64,000 nucleotides of DNA, taken from Labilibaculum sp. DW002 (GTDB taxonomy: Bacteria; Bacteroidota; Bacteroidia; Bacteroidales; Marinifilaceae). The stretch lies in assembly GCF_029029525.1 (NCBI RefSeq), contig NZ_JAKJSC010000002.1, forward strand, positions 496,001-560,000, written 5' to 3'. Numbering within the stretch: the stretch's first letter is position 1; each line of letters opens with the position of its first letter. Under the pieces are notes generated by a model, which was not told where the DNA came from, made no database searches, and was given only the letters and a program-made list of their open reading frames with translations. This document shows, in pieces, positions 26,109 through 36,612 of this stretch. The position numbers and the translations under genes were made by a program.

Positions 26109-28820
26109 ATGAAACTTTACCTAATCCCACTAATTACTATATTATCAGTATTCTCGGTTAATGGACAATCTCAATCTGGTCTAACACCTAAATACCTGGA
26201 TTTGTCTCTTGATTTTGAGACCCGTGCTATAGATATCGTTAAGCATATGACCTTAGATGAGAAAATAGCACAGTTAGGAAATAAAGCTCCAGCAATTCCT
26301 CGGCTGGGTATTTTAGAATATGACTGGTGGAACGAAGCGTTGCATGGTGTTGCCCGTGCAGGAAATGCAACCGTTTTTCCGCAAGCCATTGGTATGGCAG
26401 CAACATTCGATACCGATATGATGAAGCAGGTAGCTGATATTATAAGCGATGAAGCAAGGGCAAAGCATCATGAAGCTCTTAGAAATAATGACTACCGAAG
26501 ATACCGCGGTTTGACATTTTGGTCGCCCAACATCAATATTTTCAGAGATCCACGGTGGGGACGCGGACATGAAACCTATGGAGAAGACCCGTACCTTACT
26601 GGGCAAATGGGAATGCAATTTGTGAAAGGCTTGCAAGGTGATGATTCGAAATACTTAAAATTAGTTGCTACAGCTAAGCATTATGCGGTACATAATGGTC
26701 CTGAACCTGAACGTCATGTTTTTAATGTTGTACCCAATACCCGCGATTTATGGGAGACTTATTTGCCAGCATTTGAAAACCTTATGGTTGATGCCAAGAC
26801 TTATTCAATAATGGGTGCTTATAATCGTGTTGATGGAGAATCATCGTGCGCCAGTTGGTTACTATTAGAAGATATCCTTCGTAACAAATGGGGTTTTGAA
26901 GGTTTTGTAGTTTCCGATTGCGGCGCTATTCGAGATATACATGAATTTCATAAAATAGTTAGCAGTCCTGAAGAAGCAGCAGCTATCGGTGTTCGTAAAG
27001 GTTGTGATCTGAATTGTGGTCCCGTGTATCAATCTGCTTTGAAAAAGGCCATTGAAATGGGGTATATCGATGAAGGTGAACTAGACTTATCTGTTTATAG
27101 ATTAATGTTAGCCAGAATGAAATTGGGAATGTTTGATCCCGAAGAAATGGTTCCTTATGCTCAAATTCCTTTTGAACTTAATGATTGTGAGGCACATGAT
27201 GAAGTTGCTTTGGGAATGGCTCAAAAAGCAATGACACTTCTGAAGAATGATGGAGTCCTACCTTTGAAAAAAAGTAAAATAAAGCGAATAGCTGTTGTCG
27301 GGCCAAATGCCGATAATCTTAGTTCTTTACTAGGAAACTATGCTGGAACACCATCTCATCCAGTGACAGTAATTAATGGAATTAAGAATGCAGTGGGCAA
27401 AAATATCGAAGTTACTTACTCCGAAGGTGTGCCGATGGTGATTTATGATGTCAATAAGAAATTTTTCCCCATCGTTGATAGTGAAAATCTATTTGCTTTT
27501 AACAAGAATGGAGATAAAGTACAAGGTTTAATTGGGCACTACTTTAACAATAAAGATTTAGAGGGTGAACCAGATTTGATTAGGGTAGACCCTAAAATAG
27601 AATTCAAATGGAGTAAAAATGAATCCCCAACAACTACTGATGTGGCACAGGGTATTCTAAGTGCTGATAAAGCAATTGATATTGATTCTTTTTCTGTGCG
27701 TTGGAAAGGTAAATTGGTCGCTCCAATGACAGGAACCTTTAAATTAGGAGCATCTTCTGATGATGGTTGCAGACTTTATCTTGATGGTAAAGTAATTGCT
27801 AATGGTTGGAAGGATCATGGATTGGAAACATTTGTCGCAGAAGTTGATCTAGTAAAAGGTAAGACGTATGATATTAAGTTAGAATATTACGATAATAGTT
27901 CAGGAGCTGAGGTAAATTTGATTTGGGAAACACCTGACATGATAGCGAATGAACAAATTGATCCTACCCAACTTTCGAAAGAAACCTTAGCGAATGTTAA
28001 AAATGCTGATGTTGCCATTTTTGTTGGAGGGCTAGATGCCTCTTGGGAAGGCGAAGAGATGGGAGGACGCGATAATATTGACGGTTTTTATCGTGGAGAC
28101 CGAACTAAAATTGAATTGCCAAAAATCCAAATGGATGCTTTAAAAGCAATGAAAGAAACTGGAACTCCAGTAATATTTGTTCAAATGTCTGGAAGTGCCA
28201 TGGCTTATGGAGGACTGGAAAATGAACTTAACGCCATATTAGTGGCTTGGTATCCAGGGCAACGTGGTGGTGATGCTGTTGCAGACGTTTTGTTTGGCGA
28301 TTACAATCCTGCCGGTCGTTTGCCTGTAACCTTTTACTCCTCAACTGATGAGTTGGCTGATTTTAAGGATTATAATATGCATGCGGGCAAAGGTTTTACG
28401 TATCGGTATTATACCGGAGATGCACTTTATCCATTTGGGCACGGCTTGAGTTATACCACATTCGAATATTCAAATATAAAGATTGATAAAACTTCAATTA
28501 ATAGCGATGATGATATTACGGTATCTGTACAAGTTAAGAATACTGGGAAATTAGATGGAGAAGAAGTTGTACAGCTATACATTAAGGATGTGAAATCCGA
28601 TAAATGGATGGCCATAAAACAGCTTCGTAAATTTGAGCGAATAGCATTAAAAAAAGGAGAATCAAAAACCGTTAAATTTAATTTAAAGGCAAGTGAAGAT
28701 CTACGTTATTACGATTCGATGTATCGCAGGTATGAAGTTGAAATTGGAGATTTTGAAATTCAGATAGGTGCGTCAAGTGAAGATATTCGATTGAGAGAGA
28801 GCATTTCTGTTGAAGAATAA
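26109..28820 (+). CDS. GH3 beta-glycosidase with inserted PA14 domain, secreted
   Basis: A 903-residue member of the xylosidase-like GH3 group. The TIM-barrel part has KIAQLGNKAPAIPRLGI, YDWWNEALHGVARAG, FWSPNINIFRDPRWGRGHE and the nucleophile in VVSDCGAI (D270). The alpha/beta sandwich begins around residue 385. A PA14 domain is inserted at roughly residues 470-620 (LIGHYFNNKDLEGEP, ASSDDGCRLYLDG), and a C-terminal fibronectin-III-like domain completes the chain. PA14 insertions in GH3 usually shape the sugar-binding pocket. GH3 enzymes of this type release beta-xylose, alpha-L-arabinose or beta-glucose. In this locus beta-xylosidase is the simplest guess. The N-terminal signal ends near VNGQ. 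A stretch with a GH29 relic separates it from the sulfatase gene. Confidence 0.94.
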   Translation: MKLYLIPLITILSVFSVNGQSQSGLTPKYLDLSLDFETRAIDIVKHMTLDEKIAQLGNKAPAIPRLGILEYDWWNEALHGVARAGNATVFPQAIGMAATFDTDMMKQVADIISDEARAKHHEALRNNDYRRYRGLTFWSPNINIFRDPRWGRGHETYGEDPYLTGQMGMQFVKGLQGDDSKYLKLVATAKHYAVHNGPEPERHVFNVVPNTRDLWETYLPAFENLMVDAKTYSIMGAYNRVDGESSCASWLLLEDILRNKWGFEGFVVSDCGAIRDIHEFHKIVSSPEEAAAIGVRKGCDLNCGPVYQSALKKAIEMGYIDEGELDLSVYRLMLARMKLGMFDPEEMVPYAQIPFELNDCEAHDEVALGMAQKAMTLLKNDGVLPLKKSKIKRIAVVGPNADNLSSLLGNYAGTPSHPVTVINGIKNAVGKNIEVTYSEGVPMVIYDVNKKFFPIVDSENLFAFNKNGDKVQGLIGHYFNNKDLEGEPDLIRVDPKIEFKWSKNESPTTTDVAQGILSADKAIDIDSFSVRWKGKLVAPMTGTFKLGASSDDGCRLYLDGKVIANGWKDHGLETFVAEVDLVKGKTYDIKLEYYDNSSGAEVNLIWETPDMIANEQIDPTQLSKETLANVKNADVAIFVGGLDASWEGEEMGGRDNIDGFYRGDRTKIELPKIQMDALKAMKETGTPVIFVQMSGSAMAYGGLENELNAILVAWYPGQRGGDAVADVLFGDYNPAGRLPVTFYSSTDELADFKDYNMHAGKGFTYRYYTGDALYPFGHGLSYTTFEYSNIKIDKTSINSDDDITVSVQVKNTGKLDGEEVVQLYIKDVKSDKWMAIKQLRKFERIALKKGESKTVKFNLKASEDLRYYDSMYRRYEVEIGDFEIQIGASSEDIRLRESISVEE

Positions 28821-28920
28821 AACGATTACAATAGCCAGTAGTTCATTAGTAGGCTAATAGTTTACGGCCAGCTTCAACTTTATTAAGTGCGAAGTTGGGA
28901 ATCAACTACTGTTTTTATAT

Positions 28921-29026
28921 TTAATGTTATGGTGTTGTTATTTCATTACCAAAACATGCTCCAAATTCGATTTCCAGTGTTGCAAATATATTTGCAGAAA
29001 CATTATTGCCAGAACACCAAAGTTAA
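28921..29026 (+). pseudogene. Relic of a GH29 alpha-L-fucosidase 3' end
   Basis: Bases 28921-29005 align without gaps to 25931-26015, the 3' part of GH29 copy 2, with 74 of 85 positions identical by hand count. The relic is still in the same frame: from 28931 it encodes GVVISLPKHAPNSISSVANI (the live gene has GIVISLPKQAPNSISSVVKI) and stops at 29024-29026. Upstream in that frame a stop sits at 28922-28924, and no other part of a GH29 gene is recognisable. It looks like what remains after a tandem duplication followed by deletion. It is almost surely not translated. Confidence 0.85.
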
Positions 29027-29074
29027 TAAGAATAGGTGCATTTAAGATATACCTAAATAAAACTACTTAAGGAT

Positions 29075-30523
29075 ATGAAATTTTTAGTGAAAACATTTTT
29101 AATTGCATTAAGTGCTTTACTTTTTGTTGCTTGTCAAAGCGAGAAAAAGCAACCTAACTTTCTATTTGTACTTGTGGATGACCAATCTGCTTTTGATTTA
29201 AAAATTTACAATTCAAATTCTATTTTGGAGACACCTACGTTAGATAAACTGGCCGACGGAGGTATGGTTTTTGAAAGCGCTCGTAATATGGGATCGATGA
29301 ATGGAGCTGTTTGTACACCATCTCGACACATGATCATGAGTGGACGAACCGTGTGGCATTTGCCTCCAAGTGCGGAGTTTCAAAAACAGATTGATCCACA
29401 TCCTATTGATACGATGACAATCGGAGCTGTATTTAATCGTGCTGGTTATAAAACGATGCGTACTTGTAAGAAAGGAAATTCGTATCCGGGTGCCAACAGA
29501 CAGTTTTCGGTAGTAAAAGATAAAACCAAACGAGGAGGAACAGAAGAAAGTGGCAGTGCTTGGCATTCTAAGCAAGTACTTGAGTATTTAAATGCTAGAG
29601 AAAGTGCACAGGAAAGCGATCCGTTTTTTATCTATTTCGGTTTTTCGCATCCACACGATACAAGGAATGGTACGCCAGAATTGTTAGCTAAGTATGGTGC
29701 TGTCAACCATAAAGATATAAACAGCCTTCCTCCTGCAAATCCAAAACAACCGCAGTTGCCGGAGAACTACCTTACTGCTCATCCATTTTTTCATGGACAT
29801 CCTGAATTGCGAGATGAAGAAAGAGTAAGTGGAGTTTGGAAAAACAGAGACGAACAAACTATTCGTAATGAAATAGGACGAGAATATGCTTGTGATGAAA
29901 ATATTGATATTCAGATAGACAAAGTATTGAAGAAGCTGGAAGAAATGGGAGAGTTGGATAATACTTACATTATTTATACAGCTGATCATGGAATTGCCAT
30001 TGGACGTCATGGATTACAAGGGAAACAAAATTTATATGAGCACAGCTGGAAAGTTCCTTTTATTGTAAATGGCCCTGGAATTAAAGGCGGTACACGTGTA
30101 GAGGGAAATATTTACTTGCTAGATGTACTACCAACGCTTTGCGATTTAGCTGAAATTGAGATACCTGAAACTGTAGAAGGAAAAAGCTTTAAGTCTGTTT
30201 TGGAAGGTAAGGAAAATACCATTCGTGATACGATGTATGGGGTGTATTGTGGTGGAACAAAACCGGGTATGCGAACAGTGAAGCTTGGGGATTGGAAATT
30301 GATAAAGTATGATGTTATGGATGGAGCTGTTAGGGAAACACAACTGTTTAACTTGGCCGAAAATCCAAATGAATATTTACCTGAACATGGTAGAACGGGT
30401 GAAATGCAGACCGATTTGGCTGAAAATCCTAAATATGCTGATAAGCTAAAGGAAATGGAAGCTGTACTATTGGGTCAGATGAAAAAACATGATGATCCGT
30501 ATCGTCTTTGGAATCAGAAATAA
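29075..30523 (+). CDS. Formylglycine sulfatase (S1 type), lipoprotein
   Basis: A 482-residue sulfatase. The opening QPNFLFVLVDDQSA supplies the metal-binding Asp pair. CTPSRHMIMSGR holds the Cys (C80) that must be oxidised to formylglycine. TADHGIAIGRHGL and the C-terminal segment MRTVKLGDWKLIKYD are standard S1 landmarks. A lipobox (FVAC, C20) anchors it in a membrane. The sequence style (SHPHDTRNGTPELLAKYG) differs from the other four sulfatases here, so a distinct sulfate position is likely. I do not assign an S1 subfamily. Maturation needs an anSME-type enzyme that is not encoded in this window. Confidence 0.94.
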   Translation: MKFLVKTFLIALSALLFVACQSEKKQPNFLFVLVDDQSAFDLKIYNSNSILETPTLDKLADGGMVFESARNMGSMNGAVCTPSRHMIMSGRTVWHLPPSAEFQKQIDPHPIDTMTIGAVFNRAGYKTMRTCKKGNSYPGANRQFSVVKDKTKRGGTEESGSAWHSKQVLEYLNARESAQESDPFFIYFGFSHPHDTRNGTPELLAKYGAVNHKDINSLPPANPKQPQLPENYLTAHPFFHGHPELRDEERVSGVWKNRDEQTIRNEIGREYACDENIDIQIDKVLKKLEEMGELDNTYIIYTADHGIAIGRHGLQGKQNLYEHSWKVPFIVNGPGIKGGTRVEGNIYLLDVLPTLCDLAEIEIPETVEGKSFKSVLEGKENTIRDTMYGVYCGGTKPGMRTVKLGDWKLIKYDVMDGAVRETQLFNLAENPNEYLPEHGRTGEMQTDLAENPKYADKLKEMEAVLLGQMKKHDDPYRLWNQK

Positions 30524-30632
30524 TAACTGAAAAAATCTGATTCCTAGCAGGATAAAATACCGTGAGTAAAAAGTAGATTTTATTACCAAATTTTTAAAAA
30601 AAATCTAAGATTTTTAAGTAATACTGTTATAA

Positions 30633-33143
30633 ATGATGAAAGCTATAATTAGTGTTTTTATTTTAATAATAAGTGTAGGTCTAGGAGATTGTTATTCCCA
30701 GGAAAATCAGAATTTAGTTTTATGGTACAATGCACCAGCAGCTGATTGGAACGAAGCTTTACCTTTGGGAAATGGCCGTTTGGGTGCTATGGTATTCGGA
30801 ATTCCGGAGCATGAGAATATTCAATTGAACGAGAATACGCTTTGGGCTGGTGGTCCTCACCAAAATGATAATCCAGAAGCAAAAGAATCTTTAGCTGAGA
30901 TTAGGAGCTTATTATTCAATGATAAATATGAGGAGGCTCATAATTTAGCCAACGCAAAATTCATTTCACAAACATCTCACGGGATGCCTTATGAAACGGT
31001 GGGGAATTTAAGGCTTAATTTTAAAGATCATGATAGCTATTCAAATTACTATCGTGAATTGGATATCGAAAATTCTGTTAATAAGACGACTTACACAATT
31101 GATGGAGTTGATTTTCAACGTGAAATATTTACCTCTTTTACCGATCAGGTGATTGTCATTAAGCTGACTGCGAGTGAAAAAGGGAAGATCAATTTTTCAG
31201 CAAACATGGATCGTCCGGCTCCTTCGAAGGTGACCATTTCTACCGAAAACAATGATGTTCTTAAAATGGTAGGACTAAGTAGCGATGGGAAAAACAAAAG
31301 AATTCCAAAAGAGAATCCTGCTATTAAAGGACGTGTAGAGTTTGAGTCTAGATTAAAAATTGTACCAGAAGGTGGAGAGCTATCTTCAAACGACTCAACA
31401 CTAATTGTTACTGGTGCGAATAGTGCTACACTTTATGTTTCTATCGCTACCAATTTTGTGAATTATAAGGACCTAAGTGCCGATGCTCACAAAAGAGCAA
31501 GTGATTACATCTTGAAAGCCGAAAAGAAAAATTACGAGAACATGCTAAAAGAGCATTCGGCTTACTATCAGAAATTTTTCAACAGAGTCGCGCTAGATCT
31601 TGGGCAAACAGATTCTATCAATAATCCAACAGATATTCGCATTAAAGAGTTTAACACAGGAAATGATCCTGCTTTAGCTGCACTCTATTTTCAGTTTGGC
31701 CGTTACCTACTCATTTGCTCTTCGCAACCAGGAGGTCAAGCTTCTAATTTGCAAGGGATTTGGAACAACGAACTAACACCACCTTGGAAAAGTGCCTACA
31801 CGGTTAATATCAATACCGAGATGAATTATTGGCCTGCAGAGGTAACGAATTTGGCAGAAATGCACGAACCGCTCATCGAATTGGTGAAAGATCTTTCTGT
31901 AACAGGTGGTAAAACTGCCGCAGACATGTATGGAGCCGAAGGATGGGTGACACATCACAATACGGATATTTGGAGAATTTGTGGTCCAGTTGATGGCGCT
32001 ACATGGGGAATGTGGCCAAGTGGTGGAATGTGGTTGAGTCAGCATTTGTGGGAGAAATATACCTTTAATGGTGATTTGGATTATTTGCGTGACGTTTATC
32101 CTGCTTTGAAGGGATCTGCAGAGTTTTGCCTAAGCTTTTTAACTGCGGAACCTGATAATGGATGGTTGATTATGTCGCCTTCAACTTCGCCTGAAAACAG
32201 ACCTGCACATCATCAAAATATGGTGAATATTGCTTACGGTACTACCATGGACAACCAGTTGGTTTTCGATGTCTTGACTAAAACGGCTCAGGCAGCTAAA
32301 CTGCTAAATCTTGATTCGCAGCTAATCATCAAAATAGAAAATACACTTACAAAACTTGCCCCAATGCAAATTGGACAGCACAATCAAATGCAGGAGTGGA
32401 TTCACGATTGGGACAATCCGGAAGATAAACACCGACATGTTTCACATTTGTATGGTCTGTATCCATCAAATCAAATTTCACCTTACCGGAATGCCGAATT
32501 GTTTGAAGCGTCAAAAAATACACTGATCCAAAGAGGTGATCCTTCTACTGGTTGGTCTATGAATTGGAAGATAAACCTATGGGCGCGATTGCTTGACGGA
32601 AATCATGCCTATAAAATGATGACGGATCAGATTAAATTGGTCGGTAGACCAGATTCTCCCAAAGGTGGTGGAACTTATACAAATATGTTAGATGCACATC
32701 CTCCATTTCAAATTGATGGAAACTTTGGTTTCACTTCAGGCTTAACTGAAATGTTGGTGCAAAGTCACGATGGTGCCATTCAGCTCATACCTGCATTACC
32801 TGATGTTTGGAAAGATGGAAGTGTTAGTGGATTGAGAGCAAGAGGAGGTTTTGAGCTTGAAAGCATGGAATGGAAAGACGGGAAATTGACGAAGGCTGTT
32901 CTTAAATCTAGTTTAGGCGGCAACTTACGTATTCGTTCTTATTCGGAGTTAAAATTAAAAGGTGATGGTCAGTTAGTAAAGGCTGTTGGTGAAAATAAAA
33001 ACTTTTTTTATCAGACCCCATTGGTCCAAAAACCTTTAGTTTCGGACAAAGCAAAATTGAAAGGACTTAATTTAAGGGATACTTATTTGTATGATATCCC
33101 AACTGAAGCAGGACAGGAGATTGTTCTTATTCAAAAAGATTAA
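30633..33143 (+). CDS. GH95 alpha-L-fucosidase or alpha-L-galactosidase, secreted
   Basis: An 836-residue inverting enzyme: N-terminal beta-region ([20 protein letters not shown], then [15 protein letters not shown]), helical linker, (alpha/alpha)6 barrel and C-terminal beta-domain. The catalytic Asn pair is in [14 protein letters not shown] (N392, N394), and THHNTDIWR and [16 protein letters not shown] complete the core. The residue two before the first Asn is Thr (T390). From memory, characterised 1,2-alpha-L-fucosidases have His there, and Thr is linked to alpha-L-galactosidase activity. L-galactose is L-fucose with a 6-hydroxyl, so either sugar may be the target. The signal peptide ends near CYSQ. 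The gene lies between a sulfatase and the multi-esterase gene. Confidence 0.93.
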   Translation: MMKAIISVFILIISVGLGDCYSQENQNLVLWYNAPAADWNEALPLGNGRLGAMVFGIPEHENIQLNENTLWAGGPHQNDNPEAKESLAEIRSLLFNDKYEEAHNLANAKFISQTSHGMPYETVGNLRLNFKDHDSYSNYYRELDIENSVNKTTYTIDGVDFQREIFTSFTDQVIVIKLTASEKGKINFSANMDRPAPSKVTISTENNDVLKMVGLSSDGKNKRIPKENPAIKGRVEFESRLKIVPEGGELSSNDSTLIVTGANSATLYVSIATNFVNYKDLSADAHKRASDYILKAEKKNYENMLKEHSAYYQKFFNRVALDLGQTDSINNPTDIRIKEFNTGNDPALAALYFQFGRYLLICSSQPGGQASNLQGIWNNELTPPWKSAYTVNINTEMNYWPAEVTNLAEMHEPLIELVKDLSVTGGKTAADMYGAEGWVTHHNTDIWRICGPVDGATWGMWPSGGMWLSQHLWEKYTFNGDLDYLRDVYPALKGSAEFCLSFLTAEPDNGWLIMSPSTSPENRPAHHQNMVNIAYGTTMDNQLVFDVLTKTAQAAKLLNLDSQLIIKIENTLTKLAPMQIGQHNQMQEWIHDWDNPEDKHRHVSHLYGLYPSNQISPYRNAELFEASKNTLIQRGDPSTGWSMNWKINLWARLLDGNHAYKMMTDQIKLVGRPDSPKGGGTYTNMLDAHPPFQIDGNFGFTSGLTEMLVQSHDGAIQLIPALPDVWKDGSVSGLRARGGFELESMEWKDGKLTKAVLKSSLGGNLRIRSYSELKLKGDGQLVKAVGENKNFFYQTPLVQKPLVSDKAKLKGLNLRDTYLYDIPTEAGQEIVLIQKD

Positions 33144-33217
33144 ACTTTTACAATTGAATAAAATCTTTTAAACCAATTTATGATGAGGATTAATGTTCTT
33201 ATAAACAAAAGATTAGC

Positions 33218-36200
33218 ATGATGATAGGGTGCAAGCAAATTATTGTTTTTTTATTTTTAATTTATTCATTTAGTGCCTATTCGCAGGATATAAAATTTCA
33301 GGATGCACCTGAAGACTTTCAATTATATGCCCGTGATAAATCTGACAGCGCAATGGTTTCGGTACGTGGAAAGTATAAGAAAGGTCTAAAATATGAAATG
33401 GTATCACTTCATGTTTTTAAGGATAATCTACCTTATAACAGTCAAAAATGTGCATTAAAAAAGAATGTTTTCTCGGCGAATACGAAGATTCATTCTGGAC
33501 TGCATGAGTTTCGTTTTGAGCTTCATTTTAAAGGTGGACTAAAGGATCGTATCGTTGTGGTAGCAGATAGTGTTGTTTGTGGCGATGCCTATATTATTAC
33601 AGGTCAATCCAATTCACACGCAAGTAGCATGTATTCAAAATATAGCAGTGAATATTGCCGAAGCTTTGGTGTGAAAACAGGCTACGAAGCCTACAACGAT
33701 CAGGACAAAAAGGTTCGTTGGGGACGTGCTACTGGGAATTGTCCAAGCTTAAAGAAAGAAGGCGGTTGGTTTATAAAAAACAAATTTGGTGTTGGCGCCT
33801 GGGGAATGGAGCTAATGCGATTGATTGAAGAAAAGCATAATGTCCCTGTTTGCATCATTAATGGAGGAAGTGGTTCTTCTTCCATTGAAAAAAACATGTT
33901 AGAAGGGCCTGAAAAAACATCGCTAGAAACCAGTTTTGGTCGTTTGGCTTATCGGGTTAGTCAAGCTGGATTGAAGGATAAGGTGAAGGCCATATTCTGG
34001 CATCAGGGTGAAACGAACTCAAAATTTCAGCAAAACAAGAGTAATTCGGATGAGAATTATAAAATCTATTCTGAGAACTTCAATATTCTTTATAATGATT
34101 GGAAGCGTGTTTATACAGGACTAGAAAAGGTGTACTTGTTTCAACTACACCCAGGCTGTGGAGGCGACTACCAATCTGAATTGCGAGAAATACAAAATCA
34201 GATTGCCAAGCATTATAAAATGATTGACATCATGTCTACCACAGGAGTTGTTGGGCATGATGGATGCCACTATGCTTTTGCAGGTTATTCTGAGTTTGCA
34301 GAACGTATTTTTCCACTTGTTTCTCGTGATTTCTATAAGGAACAGCCACAAGGAATTATTACTCCTCCTCAATTAATTGAAGCCTCTTTTTCAAAACTTG
34401 GAGAGATCGTTTTACAGTTCGATCAGCCATTGATTATGGAGGATAGTTTGGAAGTAAAAGGAATTATACATTATATAAAAGACCAATTTTTCTTCGATAA
34501 TGATAAAAAGGAAAATTTGGTTGAGAAAGCCTTTGTAGATGGTAATAAGGTAGTGCTTTTTATGAAGAATACTACTTTCTATAAGTCTGTTACCTACCTA
34601 CCAAACAAGTGTTATCTAAATACGAAGGATGTTTATGAAGGGCCATGGATATTTGGGAAAAATAATATTGGTGCTTTAAGTTTTGATAAAAGAACGATAG
34701 AGCTTCCTGAATCTGTTGGATTGAGACCTCAATGGAAAGGCTATGATTTACTTGATTCAACTTTGAATGGTGTTAATTTTAAAATTGTTTCTCCAAAAAA
34801 AGCGAATAAAAATAGAGATTGGATTTGGCGAGCACGTTTTTGGGGACATGAATCCCAAACCGATATCGCTCTGCTAGAACAAGGATTTCATGTTGCGTAT
34901 ATTGATGTTGCAGGACTTTTTGGTAGTCCAAAAGCCACAAAAATATGGGATAAGTTTTATGCTGTTGCAAGCGATAAATTTCAATTAAATAAAAAAGTAG
35001 TGCTCGAAGGCATGAGTAGAGGTGGGTTGATCATCTTCAATTGGGCGAATCAAAATGCCGATAAAGTAGCCTGTATATATGGCGATAATCCAGTATGTGA
35101 CTTTAAAAGTTGGCCTGCAGGTAAATATAGTGGTAAAGGTTCGGCAAAGGCTTGGGAAAAGTGTTTGTCAGAATATGGATTCAATGCGCAAGAGGCACTT
35201 GAGGCCAAAACAAATCCCATTGATCATATGGAAAATGTTGCCAAGGCGCAGATTCCTGTTCTGTGTCTGGTTGGTGATGCTGATAAAGTGGTTCCTTTTG
35301 CCGAAAATACTGCTCTTTTGCAAGCCAAGTTAAAGCAATTAGGTTCGGATATGACCATCCTTCATAAACCAGAAGCAGGGCATCATCCTCATTCGTTAAT
35401 TGATCCTAAACCTATTGTTGATTTCATATTAAAGCATACCGGCAATAAGAAGCAGCAGGTTTCTGAACGCCCAGAATGGAGCATGAATAATGTAACACTT
35501 CGAAGTGATTTCAGAAATTGCAAGCTTCAATTTGAACAACACAAAATGGGTCATGTGGCATTTATTGGTGGTTCCATTACCGAAATGGATGGTTATCGTC
35601 TAATGATTTGTAATTACTTAGAGAATCAATTTCCATCAACTGAATTCAACTTTACTAATGCCGGAATCGCTTCTACAGGTTCTACAACTGGGGCCTTTAG
35701 AATGGACCGTGACGTATTAAGTAAAGGCCCATTGGATCTGGTATTTGTAGAGTTTGCCGTAAATGATGATCAGGATGCGGCAGATTCATATGAAGAAGCC
35801 ATTTTAGGTATGGAAGCCATCATCCAAAAAGCTAGAAATCACAATCCAAATGTGAATATTGTAATGACTTATTTTGTCAATCCCAATATCTTGACTGATT
35901 ATCAAAATGGTAAAATACGTACCTCCATTGCTGCACACGAAGCGGTGGCAAAACACTATCATATTTCAACCTGTAATCTGGCCAAAGAAGTTGCTGACCA
36001 AATTGCAGTGGGAACATTGGATTGGAAAACTTTTGGAGGAACCCATCCTAATCATTATGGAAATAGCATTTGTGCCAACATGATTACTTCCATGCTCGAG
36101 AAAGCCTGGACCACAAAAACGAGTTTTAAGAATCCACGTGAAAAAGTGAGCTCTTTTAATTTCGAAAAGGGACGATTGGTGAATCCTAAGGACTGTGATT

Positions 36201-36574
36201 TTGATACTAAATGGTCGTATGGAGTTCCTGATTGGAATAAACTGAAAGGTGATAAACGTGAGCGATTTACTGCAATTGAAATGTTGAGCACAAGTAAAAA
36301 AGGTGCAGAATTAAGCTTTGAGTTTAACGGAACGGCTGTTGGTGCTTACGTCGTATCTGGTCCTGATGCTGGTATTGTAGAAGTAAGTATTGATAACGGT
36401 GATTATCATGAGTTTGATTTGTATCACTATTACAGCAAAAATTTACATTACCCACAAACCATACTATTTTCCTCAAAGCTTAAAAAAGGGAAACATACAC
36501 TAAAATTACGAATGCTTAAAAAAACATCAAGTAAAGGAAGAGCAATGCGAATTATGAATTTTGTGCTTAATTAA
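33218..36574 (+). CDS. Three-domain esterase fusion: SGNH + alpha/beta-hydrolase + SGNH
   Basis: An 1118-residue secreted protein with three hydrolase units in one open frame. Unit 1 (~100-380) is a sialate-O-acetylesterase-like SGNH domain, with YIITGQSNSHASS (S131), WHQGETN and a late HDGCHYAF (H351). Unit 2 (~490-745) is an alpha/beta hydrolase with nucleophile elbow GMSRGG (S600), acid region VGDADKVVPF and a late EAGHHPHS. Unit 3 (~775-975) is a GDSL/SGNH domain with FIGGSITEMDGY (S786), VEFAVNDDQ and GGTHPNHYG (H943 or H946). A beta-sandwich of ~120 residues ends the chain. Such domains usually remove O-acetyl or other ester groups from glycans. No frameshift or stop breaks the chain, so this is a real fusion unless an assembly artefact. 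The signal ends near AYSQ. Confidence 0.85.
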   Translation: MMIGCKQIIVFLFLIYSFSAYSQDIKFQDAPEDFQLYARDKSDSAMVSVRGKYKKGLKYEMVSLHVFKDNLPYNSQKCALKKNVFSANTKIHSGLHEFRFELHFKGGLKDRIVVVADSVVCGDAYIITGQSNSHASSMYSKYSSEYCRSFGVKTGYEAYNDQDKKVRWGRATGNCPSLKKEGGWFIKNKFGVGAWGMELMRLIEEKHNVPVCIINGGSGSSSIEKNMLEGPEKTSLETSFGRLAYRVSQAGLKDKVKAIFWHQGETNSKFQQNKSNSDENYKIYSENFNILYNDWKRVYTGLEKVYLFQLHPGCGGDYQSELREIQNQIAKHYKMIDIMSTTGVVGHDGCHYAFAGYSEFAERIFPLVSRDFYKEQPQGIITPPQLIEASFSKLGEIVLQFDQPLIMEDSLEVKGIIHYIKDQFFFDNDKKENLVEKAFVDGNKVVLFMKNTTFYKSVTYLPNKCYLNTKDVYEGPWIFGKNNIGALSFDKRTIELPESVGLRPQWKGYDLLDSTLNGVNFKIVSPKKANKNRDWIWRARFWGHESQTDIALLEQGFHVAYIDVAGLFGSPKATKIWDKFYAVASDKFQLNKKVVLEGMSRGGLIIFNWANQNADKVACIYGDNPVCDFKSWPAGKYSGKGSAKAWEKCLSEYGFNAQEALEAKTNPIDHMENVAKAQIPVLCLVGDADKVVPFAENTALLQAKLKQLGSDMTILHKPEAGHHPHSLIDPKPIVDFILKHTGNKKQQVSERPEWSMNNVTLRSDFRNCKLQFEQHKMGHVAFIGGSITEMDGYRLMICNYLENQFPSTEFNFTNAGIASTGSTTGAFRMDRDVLSKGPLDLVFVEFAVNDDQDAADSYEEAILGMEAIIQKARNHNPNVNIVMTYFVNPNILTDYQNGKIRTSIAAHEAVAKHYHISTCNLAKEVADQIAVGTLDWKTFGGTHPNHYGNSICANMITSMLEKAWTTKTSFKNPREKVSSFNFEKGRLVNPKDCDFDTKWSYGVPDWNKLKGDKRERFTAIEMLSTSKKGAELSFEFNGTAVGAYVVSGPDAGIVEVSIDNGDYHEFDLYHYYSKNLHYPQTILFSSKLKKGKHTLKLRMLKKTSSKGRAMRIMNFVLN

Positions 36575-36612
36575 ATTTTAGATACAAATAAGAAATATAA
36601 ATAACCTAAAAC

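Noticed and set aside
30599-30615. A/T-only-arm palindrome (AAAAATCT/AGATTTTT) before GH95
   Set aside because: Weak, A/T-rich and expected by chance at this base composition.
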